Positions 43,923 to 52,307 of a DNA stretch of 64,000 bases are shown here, in pieces. Positions within the stretch are counted from its first letter, which is position 1; every line of letters starts with the position of its first letter. The notes under the pieces are model-generated. The model was not told where the DNA came from and ran no database searches. It saw only the letters and a list, made by a program, of their open reading frames with translations. The DNA is from Neorhizobium tomejilense (GTDB lineage Bacteria; Pseudomonadota; Alphaproteobacteria; Rhizobiales; Rhizobiaceae), in the NCBI GenBank assembly GCA_002968845.1, contig PVBG01000006.1, forward strand, positions 243,552 through 307,551. Reading direction: 5' to 3'. The position numbers were made by a program, and so were the translations under genes.

Positions 43923-44930
43923 TCAGGCCCCTCCATAGGCACGGACGCGCGGGTCCAGCATGGCCAGCAGCATGTCGGCGATGATGTTGCCGACAATGAG
44001 CGTGGCCGAAAGCACCATCATGAAGGTCGCCGTCACATAGACGTCGCCGACGGCCATCGAGCCGACAATCGCCGGCCCGACGGTGGGAAGCGAAAAGATG
44101 ATCGCCGTCTCGATCTCGCCGGTCAGCATGTAGGGAAGCACGACGCCCTGATACATGACGAGTGGATGCAGGGCATTGGGCACGGCATGACGCATCACGA
44201 CCGCACCGCCCGAAAGCCCTTTGGCCTTTGCCGTCTCGACATACTGGGCGTTCAGCGTATCGAGCAGATTGCCGCGCATGACGCGCATGTTGTAGGCGAG
44301 CCCGCCGAAGGTGGCGATGGCGACGACCGGCCAGACGTGTTTGACGAGGTCGACGAATTTCGCCCAGGACCACGGTGCCCCGCCATATTGCGGCGAGAAG
44401 AAGCTGCCTATTTCAGAAACGTTGAGCTGGAAGACCAGGAGGTAGACGATGATCAGCGCCATCAGGAAGCGCGGCACCGTCATGCCGAGAAATGAGATGC
44501 CGGAGAGCAGGCTGTCGATCCAGGAATATTGTCGGGTTGCCGCCCAGATGCCGAATCCGATGCCGAGCAAAGAGGCAAGGATGTGGCAGACCAGCGCCAG
44601 CAGCAGCGTGCGCGGCAGGCGTTCGCCGACGACGTCTGCTACCGGTTTGTTGTAGAACATGCTGTAGCCGAAATCGCCCTGTGTGACGATGCCCTTGATC
44701 CAGGTGAAATACTGGATGACCATCGGTTGATCGAGGCCGTGGGCAATGCGGTAGGCCCGAGCCTGTTCGTCGGCTTGTGCGAAGGACGCGCCGCTCTGGT
44801 TGATCAGCTGCGAGCGGATGTAATCGGCATAGTCACCCGGCGGCGCCTGGATGATCGCGAAGGTCACGATGCTCAGAATGAGCAGGACGGGAATCGCGGA
44901 CGCTATGCGCACGAGCAGGAATCGTAACAT
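43923..44930 (-). CDS. agpB: Alpha-galactoside ABC importer permease 1
   Basis: A 335-residue DppB-type permease with six predicted helices. It starts with the family's Leu-Arg-Phe-Leu-Leu-Val-Arg-Ile and contains Gly-Asp-Phe-Gly-Tyr-Ser and the coupling segment Val-Glu-Thr-Ala-Lys-Ala-Lys-Gly-Leu-Ser then Arg-His-Ala-Val-Pro-Asn. AAGGAGAAG lies upstream of ATG 44930. It is separated from agpA by 114 bases containing a perfect hairpin, and directly followed by agpC. Confidence 0.92.
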   Translation of the reverse strand: MLRFLLVRIASAIPVLLILSIVTFAIIQAPPGDYADYIRSQLINQSGASFAQADEQARAYRIAHGLDQPMVIQYFTWIKGIVTQGDFGYSMFYNKPVADVVGERLPRTLLLALVCHILASLLGIGFGIWAATRQYSWIDSLLSGISFLGMTVPRFLMALIIVYLLVFQLNVSEIGSFFSPQYGGAPWSWAKFVDLVKHVWPVVAIATFGGLAYNMRVMRGNLLDTLNAQYVETAKAKGLSGGAVVMRHAVPNALHPLVMYQGVVLPYMLTGEIETAIIFSLPTVGPAIVGSMAVGDVYVTATFMMVLSATLIVGNIIADMLLAMLDPRVRAYGGA

Positions 44931-44994
44931 CGGACGGTTCGCTTCTCCTTGCCGCCTGTCGCGCCTGTCGGTGCGGCCGGCTTGTTGATCTTGC

Positions 44995-45019
44995 CCGGCC
45001 GCGCTTCACGCGCGGCCGG
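44995..45019 (-). other. Perfect GC hairpin between agpA and agpB
   Basis: CCGGCCGCGC (44995-45004), loop TTCAC, GCGCGGCCGG (45010-45019): a perfect 10-pair stem in the agpA-agpB gap. Such structures downstream of binding-protein genes protect the upstream message from 3' exonucleases or partly terminate, giving more binding protein than permease. That role is inferred from position. Confidence 0.6.
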
Positions 45020-45044
45020 AGTTCTTGGTTGGGAGGGGGAGCTC

Positions 45045-47132
45045 TTAGTTGATCGGGCCCTTTTCGCCCGGTTTGCCGGGCAGCTGTTCGGGGAACAGCT
45101 CATATTTGCCCTGCTTGTCGGCAGCGACCCACAGGCGCTCGCGGATGACGGAGTCCTCGGCCCAGTTGAACATGAAGATCGGAGTTCCTTCCGGCACGTT
45201 CGAGAAGCGCTTGTTGATGATCAGCGCACCCGGATATTCCGTCAATCCGACCGTATCGACATTCTCGGTTGCGACCTTCTGGTACTGCTTCATCAGGTCG
45301 ACGCGCTGGTTGTTGTCCTGGCTGGTCTGGAATTTGGTGACGATAGCCACCAGCTTTTCTTCGTAGGGCATCAGGTCGAGTTTGCCGTCCTTGCCGGCGC
45401 GGTGGTGCCAGCTCGTGCGCGGACCGACAGGCGCAAGCTGCTCGGTGTTTTGAACCACGGAGGCGAGTTCCGGCATGTTGCGCTGGATCAGCCAGTCGAA
45501 ACGGCCGCTATAGTGAGCGTCGTCGCGCTTCGGACCATCGAGCGCATTGAGGATGACCTTGACCCCGAGCTTTTCCATCTGGCCGATGACGCCTTCCGCG
45601 AGGCTCTTGTCCGTCGCGTAGCCGTTGTTGACCAGAAGCACGATCTCGACATCCTTGCCGCCTGCGGTCCCTGTGGGGAAATTCACGAAACCGTCGCCGT
45701 CGGTATCCTTGAGGCCCGCTTTGGCCAGCAGTGCCTTGGCGCCATTCAGGTCGAAGGGATAATAGACCACGGAATTGCGGTCGTAGAAGCTGGTGCCCGA
45801 GGACAGGCCGCCCGGATAGATCGCCGTGAACGGACCCTTGACCAGCGAATCGCCGATCGCCTTGCGGTCGAGGCCCATGGTGATCGCCTTGCGGAAATCC
45901 TCGTTGCGGTTCAGCTCGCGAACGGCCTGGCCGCGTGCGTCCGGCTCACCCCAGCCGTTGCCGGAGAGGTTCAGGCGCATGTTGTAGCCAATCAGGCGTG
46001 GGCCGAAGGCAAGACGGGCCGGGGCGGTCTTCTCAGCGGCGCGCTTCAGCGATGCCACGAAATTTTCCGGCTGCTCGAGGTTTGAAATGTCGCCGGATCC
46101 GGCGACGGCCTGCACGTCACGGTCGGCCCAGGTCGACAGCTTGTAATGCAGTTCGTTGAGATAAGGGAGTTGATTGCCCTTCTCGTCGACTTTCCAGTAG
46201 TATGGATTGCGGCGCATCACGATGATGTCGTCGGGACGGTATTCGACCGGCACCCAGCCGCCCATCACCGGCATGTTCGCGAATTCCGGCGGGAACGCAT
46301 TCTTGAACTGATCGTAGGTGTTTTTCGAATATTTCGGATGCTGCGGCTTCAGGATATGCGACGGGCCCGGGCAGAAGCCCGGATAGGCCATCGTATAGAG
46401 ATATTGTTTGGGGAAAGCCTCCTTGAAGGTCCATTCGACGGTATGGTCATCGAGCCTCTTGAGTGTTGTCCCTTGTCCGAACGCTTCAGGCGATGCGCCG
46501 CCGCCGAGCGGCGAGACATTCGGGTCGATGACCTCGTCTTCCCAGTAAAACATGATGTCGTCCGCATTGAAGGGGACGCCGTCGGACCATTTCGCGCCTT
46601 CGACCAGATGCATGGTCAGCTTATGGCCGTCCTCCGACCAGTCCCAGCTCCTGGCAAGGTTCGGCAACGGCTCGGTATCCTTGGCTTCAACCTGGAAGAG
46701 CGGCGCGGTGCGCGTGAGGCACTCGGACAGGCCGATATCGATGCCACCCCATCCCTGGGTCTGGCCGGCACCATAGTTCCAGCCTTCAGGCCGACCGCCG
46801 ATGACATGCCGCAGGGTATCGCCGTAGACGCCGGGGCCATCCACCATGTTCTCCGTCTTGAAGACAAGCGGCACCTTGGGCAGGCGGTCCTTGACGGGCG
46901 GCAGCTTGCCGCTGGCGACGAACTTCTTCGTGACCCAGTCGGGCTCATGATAGGTGGGCAGTGCCTTGAACTCTTCAATGGAATCCCTGGACACGTATTT
47001 GATCTTGCCTTCCGCCGGGAACTGCGCCGGAACGGGCGGAGCAGTGGGTTCTGAGGCATAGGCGCTCAAAGCCGAGACCGAGACGCTCAGCGCCAGTCCG
47101 GCAAGACGGCCAAGGTTGCGGAAATTTGTCAT
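45045..47132 (-). CDS. agpA: Alpha-galactoside periplasmic binding protein
   Basis: A 695-residue family 5 (peptide/oligosaccharide) binding protein with a signal peptide ending near Ala-Tyr-Ala-Ser. It is much longer than typical DppA (about 540). That extra length, and the N-terminal segment with Lys-Tyr-Val-Ser-Arg-Asp-Ser, fit the AgpA-like branch that binds melibiose and raffinose. Family features include Leu-Ala-Arg-Ser-Trp-Asp-Trp-Ser-Glu-Asp and Gly-Ala-Lys-Trp-Ser-Asp-Gly. ATG 47132 follows AGGAGGGAG. Flanking hairpins on both sides suggest its message segment is processed or stabilised. Confidence 0.92.
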   Translation of the reverse strand: MTNFRNLGRLAGLALSVSVSALSAYASEPTAPPVPAQFPAEGKIKYVSRDSIEEFKALPTYHEPDWVTKKFVASGKLPPVKDRLPKVPLVFKTENMVDGPGVYGDTLRHVIGGRPEGWNYGAGQTQGWGGIDIGLSECLTRTAPLFQVEAKDTEPLPNLARSWDWSEDGHKLTMHLVEGAKWSDGVPFNADDIMFYWEDEVIDPNVSPLGGGASPEAFGQGTTLKRLDDHTVEWTFKEAFPKQYLYTMAYPGFCPGPSHILKPQHPKYSKNTYDQFKNAFPPEFANMPVMGGWVPVEYRPDDIIVMRRNPYYWKVDEKGNQLPYLNELHYKLSTWADRDVQAVAGSGDISNLEQPENFVASLKRAAEKTAPARLAFGPRLIGYNMRLNLSGNGWGEPDARGQAVRELNRNEDFRKAITMGLDRKAIGDSLVKGPFTAIYPGGLSSGTSFYDRNSVVYYPFDLNGAKALLAKAGLKDTDGDGFVNFPTGTAGGKDVEIVLLVNNGYATDKSLAEGVIGQMEKLGVKVILNALDGPKRDDAHYSGRFDWLIQRNMPELASVVQNTEQLAPVGPRTSWHHRAGKDGKLDLMPYEEKLVAIVTKFQTSQDNNQRVDLMKQYQKVATENVDTVGLTEYPGALIINKRFSNVPEGTPIFMFNWAEDSVIRERLWVAADKQGKYELFPEQLPGKPGEKGPIN

Positions 47133-47204
47133 CGTTTCTCCCTCCTGTTGCGGAGCACTTTGCAATGCCCCGGTTCTCCTCAAACGATCCGGATGCGGGC
47201 TTGC

Positions 47205-47236
47205 GGCGACAGGCTCCCTCCCGGAGCCCGATCGCC
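47205..47236 (-). other. Interrupted hairpin between agaL1 and agpA
   Basis: GGCGA (47205-47209) and GGCTCC (47212-47217) pair with GGAGCC (47223-47228) and TCGCC (47232-47236), leaving a small internal loop. It lies in the 122-base gap upstream of agpA. It may mark an mRNA processing or stabilisation point, or a partial terminator after agaL1. Confidence 0.5.
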
Positions 47237-47254
47237 ACCCGTCCTCCCGAAATC

Positions 47255-48721
47255 TCAGACAGCCTGCTTGAGCGCCGCCTTTTCGGCGCGCAACTCGTCG
47301 ATCGAGCGGACATTGCGGCGCGCCGCCCCGGCCCAGTCGCGGGTCTTCACTGTCGATTTTGCCAGCCGCTCTTTGGCCGCAGGAATGGCATCGGCATATT
47401 GCGGCAACCAACCGGCCTGGGCGACAACCATCTCATCGACCATCTGCCAGACTTCCTCCGGAGTTGAGATGGCGCCGACCAAGGGGTCGTGCAGGACCGC
47501 CAGCTTCAGGAGGTCGAGATCGCCGCTGATGGCTGCGTGCACCGACATGCGCTGCACGTTGATCGAGGCGATGCAGGTCGCGGCACAGGCTTCCGGGATC
47601 GTGATGCCGGAGACCATATTGATACCGAAGCGGTCGACGAAACCCGGCGACTCGATAATCGCGTCGGCCGGCAGGTTGGTGATGACGCCGTTGTTCTTGA
47701 CGTTGAAGTGGCCGCGATAGACGCGGTTGGTTTCAAGCGCTTCGAGAATATGGCTCGCATGCTCGTTCGAGCGCTTGGATGGATCGATCGGCTTTTCGGC
47801 CGAGGCGAGGAACTGCGGGAATTCCGTTTCGAACCAGTTGCGGGTTTCCGTCGAGTGCCGGAGGTAGCCGCCGGTCTCGCCGTGGATCCAGTCGGACATG
47901 TCGATCCACCTGGTGATCTCTTCCGGCCGCTTGCGATACCAGGGCAGGTATTCGGACAGGTGGCCGTTGCTCTCCGTAGAATACACGCCGAAGCGCTTCA
48001 GGACGTCGATACGCAGCTTTTCCTGCTGGGAGAAAACCGGGTGCGCCTCAAAGGCGGCGACGAGTTCGTCCTTGCCGATCTTTCGGCCGTTGAGGCGCAG
48101 ATCGATGAACCAGGTCTGATGGTTGATGCCCGAGCAGATATAGTCGAGATCCGAGCGGGATTTGGCGCCGAGAACATCGGCGATCTGTTCTGCGCCGTGC
48201 TGGACGCCATGGCAGAGCCCGACGGTATCGACCTTCCCGTATTCGATCGCAGCCCAAGTGTTCATCGCCATCGGGTTTGCGTAGTTCAGGAATTTCGCAC
48301 CGGGTTCGGCGACCTCGCGGATGTCCTTGCAGAAATCGAGGATCACCGGGATGTTGCGCTGGCCGTAGAGAATGCCGCCGGCGCAGATCGTATCCCCGAC
48401 GCACTGGTCGATACCGTATTTCAGCGGGATGCGGATATCGTCGGCATACGCTTCCAGGCCGCCGACGCGAACGCAACTGATGATGTAGCGAGCACTCGTC
48501 AGCGCCTCGCGACGGCTGGTGGTTGCCGTCACCCTGGTCGGCAGCCGGTTGGATTCGACGATCTTGTCGAGGATCGCCTTGATCATCTGGAGGTTATGCT
48601 CGTTGATGTCCGTGAGCGCGAATTCGATATCCCTGAATTCCGGAACGCACAGGATGTCGGTGAACAGCTTTTTCGTGAAGCCGACGCTGCCTGCGCCAAT
48701 GATAGCGATTTTGAAGCTCAT
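47255..48721 (-). CDS. agaL1: GH4 alpha-galactosidase
   Basis: A 488-residue GH4 enzyme, paralogous to the one ending the operon. It has the NAD fold Gly-Ala-Gly-Ser-Val-Gly-Phe, Asn-Tyr-Ala-Asn-Pro-Met-Ala, Gly-Leu-Cys-His-Gly with the metal Cys, and Gly-Ile-Asn-His-Gln with the metal His. It hydrolyses alpha-galactosides in the cytoplasm by the redox-assisted elimination mechanism of GH4. ATG 48721 follows GAGGTTG. It is first in the agp operon and divergent from the AraC regulator by 202 bases. Confidence 0.9.
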   Translation of the reverse strand: MSFKIAIIGAGSVGFTKKLFTDILCVPEFRDIEFALTDINEHNLQMIKAILDKIVESNRLPTRVTATTSRREALTSARYIISCVRVGGLEAYADDIRIPLKYGIDQCVGDTICAGGILYGQRNIPVILDFCKDIREVAEPGAKFLNYANPMAMNTWAAIEYGKVDTVGLCHGVQHGAEQIADVLGAKSRSDLDYICSGINHQTWFIDLRLNGRKIGKDELVAAFEAHPVFSQQEKLRIDVLKRFGVYSTESNGHLSEYLPWYRKRPEEITRWIDMSDWIHGETGGYLRHSTETRNWFETEFPQFLASAEKPIDPSKRSNEHASHILEALETNRVYRGHFNVKNNGVITNLPADAIIESPGFVDRFGINMVSGITIPEACAATCIASINVQRMSVHAAISGDLDLLKLAVLHDPLVGAISTPEEVWQMVDEMVVAQAGWLPQYADAIPAAKERLAKSTVKTRDWAGAARRNVRSIDELRAEKAALKQAV

Positions 48722-48923
48722 GATTTCAACCTCGATGCGATGAAAATACCGGCGCCGGGGGATGGGAAGAAGAATAGCCGCCGGGCTTGCGCACTGCGGC
48801 AAAAAAGGCCAGAAATCCGGCCTATTCCCCTCCCCGCCGCTCCTCGATGCTGGCGGTGTCCTCTCTCTCGGGGGCAGATTATGCGCAAATTCGGCGGGGC
48901 CGCCAGAGAAGGATTATGCTTTC

Positions 48924-49832
48924 ATGGGTAATTCTATGCTGCAGGAATTAATCGAGCGGGGGCCGGTCATGCGGACCGTTTCGTTGCCGCGGGGCCGACA
49001 GACTTTGCACACGATGCCGACCAGCACGGGCTATGAAATCCGCACGGATGCAACCTATGATTGGGATGGGCGCAAGCGCGGCCAAACGCCGTTCACTGTG
49101 CTTCAGCACACGATCGGCGGCGCCGGCAACCTCAGATACGACAACCGGGAGCTGCGGGTGAAGGAGGGCGAAACCCTGTTGGTTCTCGTCCCGCATAACC
49201 ATCGCTATTGGCTGGAGGATGGCGGCCGATGGGAGTTCTTCTGGATCTCGATGAATGGCGACGAAGCGCTTCGCATTCACCGCGCCGTTCTCGCGGTGAC
49301 AGGCCCGATCCTCAAGCTGCAGCCGCGCACCATCGAGCATCTGGCCGATTGCAGCCTGCGTCTCATCGATGGCGCGGAGACCCCGGGCCGCGCATCGGCC
49401 ATCGCCTACGAAGCGGCCATGGCGCTCTATGACGACGTCTTCGGTTCGCATCCCATCTTCAGCGAAGAATACCGGACGATGCAGCATGTCATCGGCCACA
49501 TCGTGAGCAATCTCGAACATCCGCTGCCGGTCGAGGAGCTGGCCAAGGTCGCGGGTCTCAGCCGAGCGCATTTCTCGCGCATCTTCGCCGCCAGCGAAGG
49601 CGTTCCTCCGGCCGAGTTCGTTCTGCAAAAACGCCTGGAGCGCGCCATCAAGCTTTTGACCAAGACCGACAGCATGCCGGTGAAGGAGGTGGCAATCCGC
49701 TCCGGCTTCCGGGACGCCAACTACTTCTCCAAGGTCTTTCGCCGTGCCTACGGCACCAACCCCACCGAATTCCGCACGACCGGCATGTATGCGAGCGTCG
49801 GCAGGGGCGCTGACACCACGCTGCGGCGGTGA
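48924..49832 (+). CDS. agpT: AraC family activator of the agp operon
   Basis: A 302-residue AraC/XylS regulator. The N-terminal cupin domain has Val-Leu-Val-Pro-His-Asn-His-Arg-Tyr-Trp. The C-terminal double helix-turn-helix has Val-Ala-Gly-Leu-Ser-Arg-Ala-His-Phe-Ser-Arg-Ile-Phe and Ser-Gly-Phe-Arg-Asp-Ala-Asn-Tyr-Phe-Ser-Lys-Val-Phe. AgpT of S. meliloti activates agp genes with alpha-galactosides; this gene occupies the same divergent place. AGAAGGA lies 11 bases before ATG 48924; ATG 48936 is an alternative. The upstream open frame reads into agaL1 and is ignored. Confidence 0.9.
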   Translation: MGNSMLQELIERGPVMRTVSLPRGRQTLHTMPTSTGYEIRTDATYDWDGRKRGQTPFTVLQHTIGGAGNLRYDNRELRVKEGETLLVLVPHNHRYWLEDGGRWEFFWISMNGDEALRIHRAVLAVTGPILKLQPRTIEHLADCSLRLIDGAETPGRASAIAYEAAMALYDDVFGSHPIFSEEYRTMQHVIGHIVSNLEHPLPVEELAKVAGLSRAHFSRIFAASEGVPPAEFVLQKRLERAIKLLTKTDSMPVKEVAIRSGFRDANYFSKVFRRAYGTNPTEFRTTGMYASVGRGADTTLRR

Positions 49833-49987
49833 CCGACGACCTATTTTTCCGCCTCGTAGGAGAGCTTCGGATACCAGGCCGTCCGGGCGCCTCAAAGCCC
49901 TCGGAGAAATCGCAGTTCAAGGACAACTGGGCGCCGCTGCTGACCTGGATCGAGGATAGCCGGGCCGATCTCATCCGTTGCTGGTGA
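49829..49987 (+). pseudogene. Short open frame, possible gene remnant
   Basis: A 52-codon frame from GTG 49829 to TGA 49987 overlaps the agpT stop. Its last half (Phe-Lys-Asp-Asn-Trp-Ala-Pro-Leu-Leu-Thr-Trp-Ile-Glu-Asp) looks like a real protein C-terminus, while the first half has odd codons. It may be the tail of a lost gene or a chance frame; no family was recognised. Confidence 0.25.
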
Positions 49988-50055
49988 GAGCGTAAAACCC
50001 TACCTATGGGAGTCTCGAACGACATGGGAACTGGTCCGGGTGCCAATACTGCTGG

Positions 50056-50943
50056 TTATGCGTGCAGTGCTGCCGTGAGCCAGGCAACGGCTCTGTCATT
50101 GGCAATCGTTCGTCGCGCCTTGAGTGGCAGCACGATATTATATCGCCCGTCAGCCTTGTACGTCAGATCATGCAGCGCGACCAACGTTCCGGCATCAAGA
50201 AAAGCCTGAACGAGGGCGCCCCAGCCGAGTGCGACTCCCTGGCCATTACACGCAGCGAATATCGTTTCGGTATAATGGCTGAATCTCAGGGATGGCTTGA
50301 GATCGAAGGAGGCTCCGATCTGGTCAAGCCATTGGGCCCACGAAAACCACAACGGGTCGGAACTGTGAGTTTCGATATACTCGTCTGCCGATGATAGAGG
50401 GCCTGGTTGTCTGCGTTTGAGATAATCGGGCGAACACACGGGCGTTATGAAATCGTCTTTTGAAGCAATGACCGTCCCATCGTTAAACGGCGGTATTCCA
50501 TAACGAATGGCGATGTTTATCTCACCACTATCGAGATCGATTTTTTCATCCTGGGATACAACACGCACCTGGATACCAGGGTTTTGGGAACGGAAGTCGG
50601 CCAGACGCGGAAGCAGCCAGAAAGACGAAAACGCGATCGTCGCGCCGATCGTGACGACATCCTGGCCGGATGTTTTGATCGCCTCGACCGTCTCCGCAAT
50701 ATTGGCAAGGCTCTGCGCCAGCGACGCCCCCAGAATGCGACAGGCAGGCGTAGGTTCGATCGCGCGATGTTTTCGCACGAACATTGGCTGCCCCAGTTCT
50801 TCCTCAAGCAAAGCAATCTGCCTGCTTACGGCCGCCTGTGTGACGCCAAGTTCGGTCGCGGCCGCAGTAAAGCTCTTTCTGCGCAAAACTGCTTCAAGCA
50901 TCAGCAGCGCGGTCAAGGATGGGAGTCGTCTACGAAACTGCAT
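50056..50943 (-). CDS. LysR family regulator (GcvA-like)
   Basis: A 295-residue LysR regulator. The N-terminal helix-turn-helix (Ser-Phe-Thr-Ala-Ala-Ala-Thr-Glu-Leu-Gly-Val-Thr-Gln-Ala-Ala-Val-Ser-Arg-Gln) is of the GcvA type, and the periplasmic-binding-like effector domain contains Asp-Ser-Gly-Glu-Ile-Asn-Ile-Ala-Ile-Arg-Tyr-Gly. It is divergent from the Rieske oxygenase gene across 110 bases, so that gene is its likely target. The effector is presumably a betaine or a demethylation product (inference). Confidence 0.9.
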   Translation of the reverse strand: MQFRRRLPSLTALLMLEAVLRRKSFTAAATELGVTQAAVSRQIALLEEELGQPMFVRKHRAIEPTPACRILGASLAQSLANIAETVEAIKTSGQDVVTIGATIAFSSFWLLPRLADFRSQNPGIQVRVVSQDEKIDLDSGEINIAIRYGIPPFNDGTVIASKDDFITPVCSPDYLKRRQPGPLSSADEYIETHSSDPLWFSWAQWLDQIGASFDLKPSLRFSHYTETIFAACNGQGVALGWGALVQAFLDAGTLVALHDLTYKADGRYNIVLPLKARRTIANDRAVAWLTAALHA

Positions 50944-50971
50944 GCTCCCGCCCTCAATCCATTACTTTTCA

Positions 50972-51000
50972 TTATGCCAACGTAACAATTTATGCCGTTG
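50972..51000. promoter_or_regulatory. Repeat elements in LysR-Rieske divergent region
   Basis: TTATGCC occurs at 50972-50978 and again at 50990-50996, 18 bases apart. An inverted repeat CAACG (50978-50982) / CGTTG (50996-51000) overlaps it. LysR regulators bind interrupted dyads of this size beside divergent targets. The repeats are seen; their use as operator is inference. Confidence 0.4.
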
Positions 51001-51053
51001 AACCGATTGCATGGCAAGCGCACCTTGCCTGAAAGCAGGCAAAGAGGTTCTTC

Positions 51054-52307
51054 ATGCTGAACAAACTTGCGTCCTCGATCTCTTCACTTTTGGACGCGCG
51101 TGCCGACGGGCATGCTCTTCCAGCCGGCCTGTATACCCGGTCAGACGTGTTCGAAGCCGATGTCGACGTCTTCTTTCGTCGGCACTGGATCTGCGTCGGA
51201 CTTGAATGCGACGTGCCCGAGCCCGGCGACGCTGCGGTTATCGACATCGGCAAAACCAGCCTGATCCTGCTGCGCGACGATGACGGCGAAATCCGCGTCG
51301 TGCATAACGTCTGTCGCCACAGGGGCTCGCGCCTCCTCAATCCCGGCAAGACGATCGTCTCGAAGCTGGTCTGTCCCTATCACACCTGGACATACGAACT
51401 CAGCGGGGAATTGAGCTATGCACCCCATATGGGCAAGAACTTCGACAAAAAATGCCATAGCCTGAAGCCTGTGACCTTCAAGTCGATCGGCGGCCTCATC
51501 TATGTCTGCCTTGCCGACAATCCGCCGAAGGATATTGCTCGCCTCGAGTTGGCGATGACCGAGCGCCTGGCACCCTACGATATTCGCAATTCCATAGTCG
51601 CATTTGAAACCGATGTGATCGAACACGGCAACTGGAAGCTGACGATGGAGAACAATCGTGAGTGTTACCATTGTTCGGCAAACCACCCGGAGCTTTGCGT
51701 CTCGTTTGTCGATCTGGATTTCGGTTTCGATCCCGAGACACTCAGCCCGGAGGACAGGGCGCAGGCCGAAGAACATCTTGCGCTTTACGAAGAGCGCACA
51801 CTTCAGTGGACAGCAGACGGCTATCCATCCGCCGCCATCGAACAACTCGTCGATTGCGAGACAAATTTCAGGACGCAGCGCCTTATCATTTCTGGTGCGG
51901 GCGAATCCCAAACCCCAGACGCCACGGCGGCCTCATCCAAACTTCTGGGAACGATGACCCGCAAGGATCTTGGTGATGTGCATCTGTGGGGCCATAACAG
52001 CTGGAACCACTTCATGGGTGACCACGCCATCGTGGCAATAGTCATTCCAATTTCGCCCGACAAGACGCTGGTGCGCACGAAGTGGCTCGTTCACAAGGAC
52101 GCCGTCGAGGGCGTGCACTACGATCTTGAGAAGTTGACGAACGTCTGGGTGGCGACCACGGATCAGGACGCAGAACTCGTCGCCCGCTCCCATGCCGGTG
52201 TCGAAGACCCTGCCTATGTGCCCGGCCCCTATTCGCCATTCTCAGAGACGAATCTCGACAAGTTCGCCTCTTGGTACATCGATCGGATGCGTGCGCATGG
52301 ATACTAG
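51054..52307 (+). CDS. Rieske oxygenase alpha subunit, betaine demethylase type
   Basis: 417 residues. The Rieske 2Fe-2S ligands are Cys87, His89, Cys107 and His110. The mononuclear iron site has Glu203, His206 and His211 (Asn-Arg-Glu-Cys-Tyr-His-Cys-Ser-Ala-Asn-His). Length and motifs fit the GbcA/Stc2 group, which oxidatively remove an N-methyl from glycine betaine or proline betaine (stachydrine) as formaldehyde. The overlapping downstream reductase supplies electrons. Nearby StcD-like and ProC-like genes favour stachydrine, but glycine betaine or carnitine cannot be excluded. Confidence 0.9.
   Translation: MLNKLASSISSLLDARADGHALPAGLYTRSDVFEADVDVFFRRHWICVGLECDVPEPGDAAVIDIGKTSLILLRDDDGEIRVVHNVCRHRGSRLLNPGKTIVSKLVCPYHTWTYELSGELSYAPHMGKNFDKKCHSLKPVTFKSIGGLIYVCLADNPPKDIARLELAMTERLAPYDIRNSIVAFETDVIEHGNWKLTMENNRECYHCSANHPELCVSFVDLDFGFDPETLSPEDRAQAEEHLALYEERTLQWTADGYPSAAIEQLVDCETNFRTQRLIISGAGESQTPDATAASSKLLGTMTRKDLGDVHLWGHNSWNHFMGDHAIVAIVIPISPDKTLVRTKWLVHKDAVEGVHYDLEKLTNVWVATTDQDAELVARSHAGVEDPAYVPGPYSPFSETNLDKFASWYIDRMRAHGY

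Noticed and set aside
42641..43984. A 447-codon plus-strand frame opposite agpC
   Set aside because: It is antisense to a clear DppC-type permease. The His/Asp/Arg-rich product is what such a permease gives when read backwards.
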